The notes: a model not told the origin generated them from the sequence alone. Counted from the first letter of the stretch, positions 36,993 through 44,987 are shown. The stretch: DNA of 64,000 bases from Polyangiaceae bacterium (GCA_015075635.1 JABTUA010000001.1:682001-746000), one strand, 5' to 3'. Translations and numbers: made by a program.

Positions 36993-37627
36993 GTGTGGCT
37001 TGGAGTGCGGGTCTTTCCCTTGTTCAACTTGGGGCTGCTCGCGTTTCTCGCGGGCGCCGCGACCGCGCAGGCTGAGCCGGAAGTCCGATCGCGAGACGCA
37101 GGCTCGTTGTGGGCGCGCGGCACCGCAGGCCCCGCGTATCTCGCCGGAACGTACTCGCAGACCGAGGATTCACCGGCTGGCAGGCGAACCTACGCCGGCA
37201 CGGTCGATGGTCCTGGGGCCGAGCTCTCTTTCGCGGCCGGGCCGCTGCTGGCTCCGGCGCTTGGGATTGGCGGATACTTGGACATTGGCATGTTCGGCGC
37301 CGGGACCAAGATGGGCCTGACGACGGCCTCGATGCCATACCAGGCCTCACTCGGTGTCCTCTCTCTCTCGCCGCCACCGACGAGCTGTACTCCTCGGCAT
37401 CTGTCGGTGCCGCCCAGGTCGGGTGGCTATCTGGTAGCCGAGCAGCCGTTGCTGGCGCCCCGCGCCTTGCCGGGCGCCTGCGTGGACTGCTCGCGGCCCT
37501 CAGCGCGGGTTGGTTCGGTGGCTCGCTCGGGTTCGAAGGGCGTCTCGCGTACTCCCATGTGTTCGGCGACGACGCGGACCTGGAATCACTCATCTTCGGA
37601 ATCGCGTTCGCCGCGCAGCACTGGTAG
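36993..37627 (+). pseudogene. Outer-membrane beta-barrel-like protein, frameshifted
   Basis: The N-terminal frame starts GTG with a signal peptide (FNLGLLAFLAGAATAQAEPE) and beta-strand-like stretches (ELSFAAGPLLAPALGIGGYL). Near position 37,350-37,380 the open, protein-like reading moves to another frame (ELYSSASVGAAQVGWLSG ... SLGFEGRLAYSHVFGDDA) and ends with FGIAFAAQHW, a typical barrel end with a C-terminal aromatic residue. Either a real frameshift or a sequence error separates the two parts. Confidence 0.55.
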
Positions 37628-37699
37628 TGCGACCGAACTCGTCGTGCGGTGCGTAGACCAGGGATTGAGTGAGCTGGAAGTCACCACGCTCCGTGCCCT

Positions 37700-37866
37700 G
37701 CATAACTCGCGTTCGACCCGCCGAACGCCGGTCATGCCGCGTTTCACCGTCCGTTCCGCGCCCGCGGGCGACCACTCTGTCTGCGGCACTCGCCCGCCTC
37801 TGCAGCGCCACGCGGTCTGCTACGATGACGCTCGGCGTTCGCGGGAGAACGCGATGGTCGTTATTC
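37700..37866 (+). repeat. attC-53
   Basis: R'' GCATAAC, R' GTTATTC; outer arm TCGCG with GTTCGACCC, inner stem near class i. The usual GCGGGTGAAC is GCGGGAGAAC here. Confidence 0.93.
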
Positions 37867-37923
37867 AGCCGGAACCCGGATACTCGCCGGCCTCGTGCCC
37901 GTGCCTGTCACGGTCAGTTGCAC

Positions 37924-37947
37924 AAGTATAGACGTCTGTCTATACTT
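37924..37947. promoter_or_regulatory. Palindromic operator upstream of vapBC
   Basis: Perfect inverted repeat: arm AAGTATAGAC, spacer GTCT, arm GTCTATACTT, ending 6 bp before the antitoxin GTG. AT-rich and overlapping the expected promoter, it is the natural site for autorepression by the VapBC complex. Confidence 0.75.
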
Positions 37948-37953
37948 CCTCTC

Positions 37954-38190
37954 GTGACTGCTCGAGCCAAATTGTTCCAAAACGGCGGGAGCCAGGCGGT
38001 TCGATTGCCCAAGTCGTGCCGGTTTCCGGGCAACCAACAAGAGGTCGTCGTCCATCGCGAAGGGCGCCGCGTCGTGCTGGAGGCGCCTGACGAATGGCCA
38101 GCTGAGTTCGTTCGATGCCTTGGCGCATGGCCAGAAGAGATCGAGCGGCCCAAGGCACATCGCCTGCGTGCGCCTGGCGATCCCTTCTGA
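37954..38190 (+). CDS. vapB: VapB-type antitoxin
   Basis: A 78-residue protein with an N-terminal AbrB/SpoVT-like swapped-hairpin domain (AKLFQNGGSQAVRLPKSCRF, with the NGxSQAVRLPK signature of VapB) and a C-terminal toxin-binding segment. GTG start. It abuts the vapC ATG with no gap. A perfect palindrome just upstream is the likely autoregulatory operator. Confidence 0.88.
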   Translation: MTARAKLFQNGGSQAVRLPKSCRFPGNQQEVVVHREGRRVVLEAPDEWPAEFVRCLGAWPEEIERPKAHRLRAPGDPF

Positions 38191-38583
38191 ATGAAGTACA
38201 TGCTCGACACCGACACCATAAGCTACGCGCTGCGTGGTCAAGGCGGGGTTGGTGCGCGCCTCTTGCAGCATCGCCCATCCGAACTCTGCATGAGCACCGT
38301 GACGCTGGCGGAGTTGCGTTTCGGTGCGGACAAGCGCGCTTCACGCAAGTTGCACCGTCTGATCGACACGTTCACCGCGAGCGTCACGCCGCTCCCCTTC
38401 GACGCCGAAGCGGCTGCCCACTTTGGCCGACTTGCTTCCTCCTTGGCGGCCAAAGGGACACCGATCGACGGCTTCGACGCGATGATCGCTGCGCACGCGA
38501 TCGCTCAGCAGGTCGTTCTCGTGACGAACAATGCCAAGCACTTCGCTCGCGTGCCCGGACTTCGTTGCGAGAACTGGGTCTGA
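38191..38583 (+). CDS. vapC: VapC PIN-domain ribonuclease toxin
   Basis: A 130-residue PIN protein. Acidic active-site residues: Asp6 (MLDTDTIS), Glu41 (TLAELRFGA) and Asp96 (PIDGFDAMIAAHA), with the downstream LVTNNAKHFARV strand typical of the family. VapC toxins cut tRNA or rRNA when released from VapB. The last half of this gene and the start of its attC are duplicated in decayed form at 47289-47478. Confidence 0.92.
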   Translation: MKYMLDTDTISYALRGQGGVGARLLQHRPSELCMSTVTLAELRFGADKRASRKLHRLIDTFTASVTPLPFDAEAAAHFGRLASSLAAKGTPIDGFDAMIAAHAIAQQVVLVTNNAKHFARVPGLRCENWV

Positions 38584-38600
38584 TGTCGCGCGCAGCCGCT

Positions 38601-38766
38601 GCATAACTCACGTTGCACCCGCCGAACGCCAGTCTTGCCGGACTTCACCGTCCGTTCCGCTCCGGCGGGCGACCATTCTGATGCGGCACTCGCCCGCCTC
38701 TGCAGCGCTTTGCCGACCGACGACTTGACGCTCGGCGTTCGCGGGTGAACGCGTGTCTCGTTATAC
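38601..38766 (+). repeat. attC-54
   Basis: R'' GCATAAC, R' GTTATAC; outer arm TCACG, inner stem class ii. The mutated half site attC-65 follows a partial duplicate of the same cassette. Confidence 0.95.
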
Positions 38767-39122
38767 AGCTTTGTGGCTTCGCTGTTGGGCAGCGCCGCTC
38801 GTTCCGCCGGTCGAAGTTGTAGGTCTCCGCCGCTTCGCACAGCGCCCTGACGAGCCCCAGCCGTCGTCGCGCTCGCGGCGATGGCTGCTGCACCGCGCAA
38901 GACCACGGCGCCTTGCCCGCGGTTGAAGCTGACGGTCTCTGACGCTTCGCACAGCGCCGTGCCAAGCCCCCGCCGAGCTCGCGCTCGAGGCGGAGCTGAC
39001 TGTTGAAGTTCGCGGCGCTGCGGCCAAGACCACGGCGCCATGACGACTGTACCGTTCGGACAAGCAGAGCCGAGCCCACGCGCCTCGCCACTGCTCCGAG
39101 AATCACCGTCGTGCCAAGACCT
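38767..39122. other. ORF-less cassette, family E (single copy)
   Basis: 356 bp. Three successive modules, each with an AAGACCACGGCGCC-type or CAGCGCC block and a following GCTTCGCACAGCGCC hairpin, show that the ORF-less families are built from repeated units of about 100 bp. Confidence 0.7.
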
Positions 39123-39291
39123 GTATAACTGGTCGTTGCACCCGCCGAACGCCGTTGTGGCCTTGCCCAAGCGTCCGTTCCGATGCCCGCGGGCGCCCTC
39201 ACTGTCTGCGGCACTGCGCCCGCGCTGCTGCGCCTCGCGGTCTGGTAGGATGACCCCCGGCGTTCGCGGGTGAACGCCCTACTCGTTAAAC
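39123..39291 (+). repeat. attC-55
   Basis: R'' GTATAAC, R' GTTAAAC; outer arm TGGTCG, inner stem class i. Confidence 0.95.
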
Positions 39292-39300
39292 AGCCGAACC

Positions 39301-39738
39301 ATGGCCCTGGGACCGCACGTTCCGGAGTGGGCCCAGCTCCAACAGGCCCTCGCGGCGCTCGCGCACGACGCGTGCGCGACGAGCGCCTCCGTTCTCGACG
39401 CTTGGGGCTTGCCTTGGTGCTGCGCGCCGCACCACAACATCGCCGTTGCGAGGGACGCCGCGCGCAGTCTCCGCCGCGCGCTCGCGTCGCTTGATCTTCC
39501 ACTGCAGCAGGGCGGTTCACTTGATCGCCTCTGTAGCGCCGACGATGCTGGCGTGGCGTACGTTCGCTCCTTCGCCACCGTCTACGTGCTCGTCCTGCGA
39601 TACGACGCACTGCCGGACCTAACCAGGGCGCGACGCGCGACCCTCCAAGCCCTTCCGCAGATCGAAGCGCTGGTCGAGAAGCTGCCGCCACCGGCGGGCC
39701 CAGGTTCAGGGTCGGCCGAGGCCCTTGGCAGCGCTTGA
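39301..39738 (+). CDS. Roadblock/LC7-like protein (copy 2)
   Basis: Translates to the same 145 residues as the gene at 13968, and the following attC-56 matches attC-22 up to its last bases, so a complete cassette was copied. The two flanking contexts differ. Confidence 0.6.
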   Translation: MALGPHVPEWAQLQQALAALAHDACATSASVLDAWGLPWCCAPHHNIAVARDAARSLRRALASLDLPLQQGGSLDRLCSADDAGVAYVRSFATVYVLVLRYDALPDLTRARRATLQALPQIEALVEKLPPPAGPGSGSAEALGSA

Positions 39739-39770
39739 GATACCGCGACGTCGACACCGTTCCTCGCGCT

Positions 39771-39937
39771 GTCTAACTCGACGTTGCACCCGCCGAACGC
39801 CGGTAGTGGCGAGTTTCACCGTCCGTTCCGCGCCGGCGGGCGACCACTCTGTCTTCGGCACTCGCCCGCCTCTGCAGCCCCTCGCGCTCTGCTACGATGG
39901 TCTCCGGCGTTCGCGGGTGAACGCCGTTTCGTTAGGC
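39771..39937 (+). repeat. attC-56
   Basis: R'' GTCTAAC, R' GTTAGGC; outer arm TCGACG, inner stem class ii. Differs from attC-22 mainly in the R' tail (GGC for TAC), which belongs to the next cassette. Confidence 0.95.
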
Positions 39938-39943
39938 GGACAG

Positions 39944-40198
39944 ATGAGAACTCATTGCGGGTTGATCTGCGGACTGTCGGTGGCCACGGTTGTTGCGTGC
40001 GGTTCCGAGCCCGCCGCCTCGACGCGAACTAGCTGCCCTCACTACTTCGTCCAGGTTGACGCGGGTGCCACTGGATTCACCTCGGTTGGAGAATACCAAC
40101 AGGATTCTGCGTTCTGTGCGCAGTACTGCGCCGCCGACTACCCCGTGTGTCAGTTGGCCGAGGAGACCAAAGTGAAGTGTCAGCGCGGGTGCGCATGA
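39944..40198 (+). CDS. Small Cys-rich lipoprotein (paralogue of the protein at 8193)
   Basis: An 84-residue protein whose ATG is 6 nt after the attC core. The signal peptide GLICGLSVATVVACGSEP has a lipobox VAC. The mature part shares with the 8193 protein the pattern ATGFTSVGEY...D..FCAQYC..DYPVCQL...TKVKCQ.GC. The clear divergence means this is an old family within the array, not a recent duplicate. Confidence 0.7.
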   Translation: MRTHCGLICGLSVATVVACGSEPAASTRTSCPHYFVQVDAGATGFTSVGEYQQDSAFCAQYCAADYPVCQLAEETKVKCQRGCA

Positions 40199-40225
40199 TG
40201 CAGGTCGCTCGACGCGGTCGATGCC

Positions 40226-40393
40226 GCCTAACTCGCGTTCGACCCGCCGAGCGCCGGTCGTGGCGAGTTTCACCGTCCGTTCCGCGCCCGCGGGCGACCA
40301 CTCTGTCTTCGGCACTCGCCCGCGTGCGTTCACGCCCCGCGCTCTGTTACGATGAGCCCCGGCGCTCGCGGGTCAACGCGTGCCCCGTTATTC
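40226..40393 (+). repeat. attC-57
   Basis: R'' GCCTAAC, R' GTTATTC; outer arm TCGCG with GTTCGACCC, inner stem class i. Right arm reads GCTCGCGGGTCAAC instead of GTTCGCGGGTGAAC. Confidence 0.93.
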
Positions 40394-40404
40394 GGACAAG
40401 CCTC

Positions 40405-40770
40405 ATGCCCACGCGGAAACGGTTCGTCGCATTCGAGGTCTTCATCAACAGAAAGCGCCAATTCCTTGCGGGCCACGCGAATCAGTCAGTGCTCACTGCA
40501 AGCGTGACCTGGGGCGCTAGCGATGAGCCCTTCCTGTACGTCGGAGGACTGACAGCCTCGCGGGCCGGAAAGGAGAGCTATACGACTTGGTGCAAGAAGG
40601 GCTCCCAGGAACTCTACCAATTTCTTCGCCCCGGAGATGAAGTCAGACTCCGCGTCCTGGAGGTGGACCACGCGGATGCGCCACACCATCGGGAGACCAA
40701 GCCTGCCGAAAGTAACCGCCAGCCTCGGAAGCGACCAACGCGATCGAAAAAGCCCCGAACGAGTCGCTGA
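40405..40770 (+). CDS. Hypothetical protein with a basic tail
   Basis: A 121-residue protein. The N-terminal part is beta-rich (RFVAFEVFINRKRQFLAGH, VLTASVTWGASDEPFLYVGG, DEVRLRVLEVDHADAPH) and the last 25 residues are strongly basic (RQPRKRPTRSKKPRTSR), which suggests nucleic-acid or membrane-surface contact. No family is recognised. ATG 12 nt after the attC core. Confidence 0.6.
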   Translation: MPTRKRFVAFEVFINRKRQFLAGHANQSVLTASVTWGASDEPFLYVGGLTASRAGKESYTTWCKKGSQELYQFLRPGDEVRLRVLEVDHADAPHHRETKPAESNRQPRKRPTRSKKPRTSR

Positions 40771-40788
40771 GTGCGGTGCGTACGAGCC

Positions 40789-40954
40789 GCATAACTCGCG
40801 TTCCACCCGCCGAACGCGGGTCTTGCCGACTTCACCGTCCGTTCCGCGACGGCCGGCGCCCTCTCTGTCTACGGCTTGCGCCGGCCTGCGAAAGCGCCGC
40901 GCTGTCTGCTACGATGTTCCTCGCGCTCGCGGGTGAACGCGTGTCTCGTTATAC
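40789..40954 (+). repeat. attC-58
   Basis: R'' GCATAAC, R' GTTATAC; outer arm TCGCG, inner stem class iv; GCTCGCGGGTGAAC on the right arm. Confidence 0.95.
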
Positions 40955-41112
40955 AGCCGCACTTTTGCGCGCTGATATGCAGCGCCGCCGAGCCCACGGC
41001 GCCCTGCCCGCGGTTGAAGTTGAACGTCGCCCACGCGTTCCCACGCGTCTCGATCAGCCCCCAGCTCATGCCGCTGGTGGCGGTGCCGCCGGTGACGAAC
41101 CGGCGCTGCTCG
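40955..41112. other. ORF-less cassette, family B, truncated by IS66 DNA
   Basis: The first 158 bp match family B up to CGGCGCTGCTCG; the rest, and its attC, is replaced by the IS66-like remnant. Confidence 0.75.
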
Positions 41113-41164
41113 GTGACCGATCAGCGACGCCGGGATGCGCGGCGGGTGGAATCGTGCGTGGGGC

Positions 41165-42687
41165 TCAGCCGAGGGTCTTCTTGAACGCGGCGGGGGTCAG
41201 GGCCTCGAGCGGCAGCGCGAAGACATCGCGGTGGGTCCCGAGGCGCTCGAAGGCCCAGGTGAGATAGGCCTGCGCAGGGACACCTAGAGCTCGACAGGTG
41301 GCGATGATGCCGAGGAGCACGCAAGCACGGTGGGCGCCTTCCGTGCTGCCGGCGAAGAGCATGTTGAGGCGCAGCTTGGCGACGTTCTGAAACTCGCGCT
41401 CGGTGGGAGAGTTGTCGATGGGGACCAGCGGGTCGTCGACGAAACGGAAGAGCGCGTCCCGATGGTTCTTGTAGTACTGAATCGCCGCCGCCAGCGGCTC
41501 GGAGGCAAGAGCGTCGGCTCGACGGCGTCGCGCCAGCGCTCGAAGTCCTGGACGATGGGGCGAATGCACCGCTGGCGATGTTCTCTGAGCGCCTCTCCGA
41601 CCAGGCCGAGCTTCTGCGCCTCTCCTCTTCGCCGTAGATCGCGCCCAGGAAGGCGCCGCCTTCGAGAGCGAGCACCGGCTGGGTGTCTTCTGCGTCACGG
41701 AACTTGCGACGGCCGTGGGCGTTGCACCCGGCCTCGAGCACGCGGCCTGAAGCGAAGACGTCGTTGAAGCGATGCTCGGCATCGGCGGTGAGGGTACCTC
41801 GGAAGGGTCTGAGCTTCGCGGCGACGACCTCGCCGCTCTTGTCGGGCTCGTACTGAAAGACCGCGACGTCGTGGTTGCGGTAGAGCTCCACGTAACCGTT
41901 GTGCGCAGCGGAAGCTTCTTGATGATGACCTTCAACCCGGTGCCGTCGGTAGCCATCCAGGAGCCGGCGAGCAGCTGCTTCCAGTGCAAACCGTCGATGC
42001 CCGACAGCAGGTCGGCAGCGCGCTCGATGAAGGTCACCAGCGTGCTCATCGCGATCGGGACTCCGCGCTCGGCGAGGTCGCGCCGGATGCGGTCGAGCGG
42101 CGTGAGCAGCCAGAACTTCTGGTACACGAGCCACGCGAGCCACTCGCAGGTGACCTTGGAGCGCTCGTAGGGGGCAGGCAGAGAGCGCAGCGTCGTGCGC
42201 TCGCCACACTCGCGACAGCGACACGTGTAGCGACGAACGACGCGCCGGCGCTGGTGTTCCTTGACGACGTGGAGCTTCTCCTCGACGAGCTCGTCGACGA
42301 CGTCCAGGGCAGCTCCGCCGCACTCGGCGCACGAGTCCGGGCGGAGCTCGTGGTCTTCGGCTTCAAGGTGGCCGGGGATCGGCTTGCGCCCGGTGGGCCG
42401 TGGCTTCTTTTTCGGCGGAGTCTCAGCGGGGGGCTTCTCCGGGGCCTTCGGGCGCTCATCGAAAGCACGCTGGGCTTCTCCCTCGACGACGGGCGGGCAG
42501 CGGCTGGCGCTGCAGCGCCGGGAGCAGGAGCCTTTCGCTGCTTGCGCTGCGCTACGGCGAGCAACTCGGCCACGCGCTCGTTCAGCCGCGCGAGCTCCAC
42601 GACGAGCTGGCCGACCTGCGCGGTCAGGGACTTGGTCCGCTCGCGAAGCTCCGCGTTCTCTCTGCGCAGCGCTTCCAGCTCGTTCAC
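41165..42687 (-). pseudogene. IS66 TnpC transposase, multiply frameshifted
   Basis: The N-terminal coiled coil (NELEALRRENAELRERTKSL) is in one frame. The middle is split: IERAADLLSGIDGLHWKQLL with WMATDGTGLKV in one frame, then VELYRNHDVAVFQYEPDKSG and AGCNAHGRRKFRDAEDTQPV in another. The C-terminus (IQYYKNHRDALFRFVDDPLV, NSPTEREFQNVAKLRLNMLF) is in the first again. The signatures DGTGL, the C-A-HxRRKF motif and the final DNSxTER motif are typical of IS66 TnpC. At least two frame changes mean no active protein. Confidence 0.85.
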
Positions 42688-42700
42688 AGACGAGTAGAGA

Positions 42701-43009
42701 TCATACTTGGAGATCCGTGTCGATCCCCTTGCGTGCTTTTTCGAATCGAGGCCGCCGGTACCAGCCGCGCCGCGCCGCTGTGAAGTCGATCCCAGCCAGC
42801 AGCGAGGCGAACGCCGAGCCGTCGATCACCACCTGCGGCTTGTCGCCGTCCAGCAGCGGAAGCTGAAAGCTCCCAGCCTCGAGGCGCTTGGCGAGAACAC
42901 ACCAGCCCGACCCGTCGAACCACAGAGCCTTCGCGATCCGCCTGCGCTTGTTGAGGAAGAGATACAGGTGGCCATCGACTGGATCGAGCCCCAGGCCGCG
43001 CACAGCGCC
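42701..43009 (-). pseudogene. IS66 TnpB fragment
   Basis: Contains the TnpB core GLDPVDGHLYLFLNKRRRIA-KALWFDGSGWCVLAKRLEAG. The N-terminal third is missing, replaced upstream by unrelated IS4-type sequence. TnpB is an accessory protein needed by IS66 elements. Confidence 0.8.
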
Positions 43010-43015
43010 GGCTCG

Positions 43016-43180
43016 GCGGTCACCTTGACGGTCTGCTTGCCAGCCCCCGCCACGCACATCACCACATGCACCTTCGCGGCAGCCCGGGTGTGGTTGGTGC
43101 GGCAGGCCGGAAACGCCTTGGCCAGCAGCTCGTGCAGGCGGATGACCGTCGAGTCCGCGATCAGGATGTCGCGGAACTGA
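43016..43180 (-). pseudogene. IS4-type transposase internal fragment
   Basis: About 55 codons reading ILIADSTVIRLHELLAKAFP followed by ACRTNHTRAAAKVHVVMCVA, matching the region around the first catalytic Asp of another IS4-family subgroup. Both ends are cut. It is unrelated in sequence to the IS4 element at 12483. Confidence 0.7.
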
Positions 43181-43319
43181 GCGGCCGTTCCCCGATGCCA
43201 GCGACGAGCGCATCCACCTCGTCGAGGAACTCACCGCCCAGGCCAGCGCGCGCCTCTTCGTAATGCAGCATCGCGCTGCGCAGGTCCTCCTGCGCGCCGT
43301 CAGAGAGCCGCGTTCTCAC
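43161..43319 (-). pseudogene. ParE-family toxin truncated by IS DNA
   Basis: The first about 45 residues (TRLSDGAQEDLRSAMLHYEE, ARAGLGGEFLDEVDALVAGI) are a normal ParE start; the reading frame then enters IS4-type sequence and stops. GTG start, overlapping the stop of the antitoxin gene. The strand-rich active half is gone, so the toxin cannot work. Confidence 0.78.
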
Positions 43320-43555
43320 TTCGCGCGCAGCTCGGCCCGCAACCTGGCCTTCACGGTCTCCCAGTCCTCGAGCTTGTCTTCACCGCGGTCGATCGCGGCG
43401 CTCCGTCGGTCCAACTCCGCAAGCCACTCCCGCTCCCAGCGTTCGTCCTGGCGCTCTTCGACACTGTTCAGCAACTCGGTCGCCAGCGCCAGCCGCTTGT
43501 CCGGAGGAAGCGCCAACGCGCGCCGCAACAACTCGTCGGGGTGTGACTGCGCCAT
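43316..43555 (-). CDS. Antitoxin of a disrupted ParE module
   Basis: A 79-residue protein with a helical N-terminus (PDELLRRALALPPDKRLALA-TELLNSV) of the addiction-module type found before ParE toxins and an acidic C-terminus. Overlap with the truncated toxin GTG shows the original operon. It lies on the minus strand, facing the attI side. Confidence 0.75.
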   Translation of the reverse strand: MAQSHPDELLRRALALPPDKRLALATELLNSVEERQDERWEREWLAELDRRSAAIDRGEDKLEDWETVKARLRAELRAK

Positions 43556-43592
43556 GCGTGAAGCATAGCTCGATTGCGCCCCGCCGACAGCC

Positions 43593-43760
43593 GCATAACT
43601 CGACGTTCCACCCGCCGAACGCCGGCCTCGCCTTGCCCCACCGTTCGTTCCGCGCCGGCGAGCGACCACTCTGACTTCGGCACTCGCCCGCCTCTGCACC
43701 GCCCCGCGCTCTGCTACGATGATCTCCGGCGTTCGCGGGTGAACGTGTGTCTCGTTAGAC
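43593..43760 (+). repeat. attC-59
   Basis: R'' GCATAAC, R' GTTAGAC; outer arm TCGACG, inner stem class ii with one mismatch (GGCGAGCGA). Confidence 0.95.
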
Positions 43761-43850
43761 GGACGCATGATCGGCGGTGAGCCAGGCTGTGCCACTGAAC
43801 TCGCAGCGCCGCTGAGTTGCGGCAGGCACGGTTCGTGCAGAGTTCGTGCC

Positions 43851-44222
43851 ATGCGCAACGCCGGTCGGGTGCTTCGTAGCTCGGCGACAACCGTCGCAGC
43901 GATCTTGTCGGCGTTGCTGTTCGCCTCGTGTGGCGGGGATAGTGCCGAGACCATTCTTCACGCGTCACATGACGCATCCTTCTCCGACGCGACAGACGCC
44001 GACGCCAGCGACTCACATGATTCAAGTGCTGACAGTTCTCCTGCGGATGCGTCCACACATTCCTGTGGCCTAGGCGCCTGTCAGACTGGAGAAGTCTGTT
44101 GGTGCACAAGCCCGGTTGTCTGCTGCCCCATCGGCACTCTCTGTTACGTCTGTCCTGACGCAGCCCAGGCTGATTCCGGCGACGCAAGTGCCGAGACTGA
44201 CGTCGAGCAGGCGCCCGACTAG
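43851..44222 (+). CDS. Acidic Cys-rich lipoprotein
   Basis: A 123-residue protein. The signal peptide SATTVAAILSALLFASCGGD has lipobox ASC. A long Asp/Ser-rich linker (residues 35-70) leads to a small Cys cluster (CGLGACQTGEVCWCTS, VCCPIGTLCYVC). The open frame begins earlier at 43767, but the hydrophobic segment fixes the start at the ATG used here. Confidence 0.68.
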   Translation: MRNAGRVLRSSATTVAAILSALLFASCGGDSAETILHASHDASFSDATDADASDSHDSSADSSPADASTHSCGLGACQTGEVCWCTSPVVCCPIGTLCYVCPDAAQADSGDASAETDVEQAPD

Positions 44223-44276
44223 AAACGGTCGAGCCGCGCGGACGACGCCGCCGGCGCCTACAGTTGCACTGCTGCC

Positions 44277-44439
44277 GTCTAACTCGCTGCTGCTCCCGCC
44301 GAGCGCGGCCTTGCCAACTTCAGCGCCCGTTCCGCGGCGGCCGGCGACACACTGATACGGCACACGCCGGCCTCGGACAACGCCCTGCCGACTGCTATGA
44401 TGTTCCAACGCGTTCGCGGGTGAACGCCGTTCGTTATAC
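44277..44439 (+). repeat. attC-60
   Basis: R'' GTCTAAC, R' GTTATAC; divergent outer arm TCGCTG (CTGCTCCCGCCGAGCGCGG), inner stem class iv. One of the most diverged intact sites. Confidence 0.92.
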
Positions 44440-44481
44440 ATCCACTGGCAGATTCCCCATCGCGGAGGCACAATTCGACTC

Positions 44482-44694
44482 GTGGCACGCCCAGCCCTCG
44501 ATATCTCGCAGATGACCCCGGACGAGCGCCTCGATCTGATCGGGGAACTCTGGGACAGCCTCACCCCTGCAGACGTGCCACTCTCCGCTGAGCAGCGCGC
44601 CGAGCTGACTCGCCGGCTGGATCGTTTGGATGCCGAAGGATCGCGCGGCAGCCCCTGGTCTGACGTTGTCGCTCGGATTCGCGCTCCCCGCTGA
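44482..44694 (+). CDS. Addiction-module antitoxin (CHP02574-type)
   Basis: A 70-residue protein with a GTG start. DERLDLIGELWDSL is the hallmark of the small antitoxin family paired with ParE, followed by LSAEQRAELTRRLDRLD and a Trp-containing tail. Its TGA overlaps the toxin ATG by one base. Confidence 0.85.
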   Translation: MARPALDISQMTPDERLDLIGELWDSLTPADVPLSAEQRAELTRRLDRLDAEGSRGSPWSDVVARIRAPR

Positions 44695-44987
44695 TGCCCC
44701 GCGTCGTCCTGGAGCCCGAAGCCGAGCGCGACATCACCGACGCGTACGACTGGTATGAGGAACAACGCTCGGGCCTAGGCGAGCGCTTCCTGGCCTCGGT
44801 AGCGGAATCGCTCGAGCAGATCGCGCGCGCGCCCAAGGCGAATCCGATCGTCGAACGCAGCGTGCGCCGCAAGCTTCTCCGCACGTTCCCATACAGCGTT
44901 CTCTACCGCGATTCCGACGACACGCTGTTTGTCGTGGCGTGCTTCCACGGCAAGCGCGACCCCGCTGTCCGGCGACGACGGCTGTGA
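44694..44987 (+). CDS. ParE-family toxin
   Basis: A 97-residue protein with the full ParE layout: AERDITDAYDWYEEQRSGLG, FLASVAESLEQIARAP, a PIVERSVRRKLLRTFPYSVL strand pair and CFHGKRDP at the end. It forms a plus-strand operon with the antitoxin before it, in cassette orientation. Confidence 0.88.
   Translation: MPRVVLEPEAERDITDAYDWYEEQRSGLGERFLASVAESLEQIARAPKANPIVERSVRRKLLRTFPYSVLYRDSDDTLFVVACFHGKRDPAVRRRRL

Larger units (their letters stand above)
41113..43015 (-). mobile_element. IS66-family remnant (tnpB fragment and frameshifted tnpC)
   Basis: The boundary at about 41113 is where family B similarity stops; the other boundary at about 43010-43016 is where TnpB similarity meets an IS4-type transposase fragment. 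tnpA is missing and tnpB lacks its N-terminus, so the element is deleted at one end. I could not find matching terminal inverted repeats or a target duplication. Confidence 0.75.
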
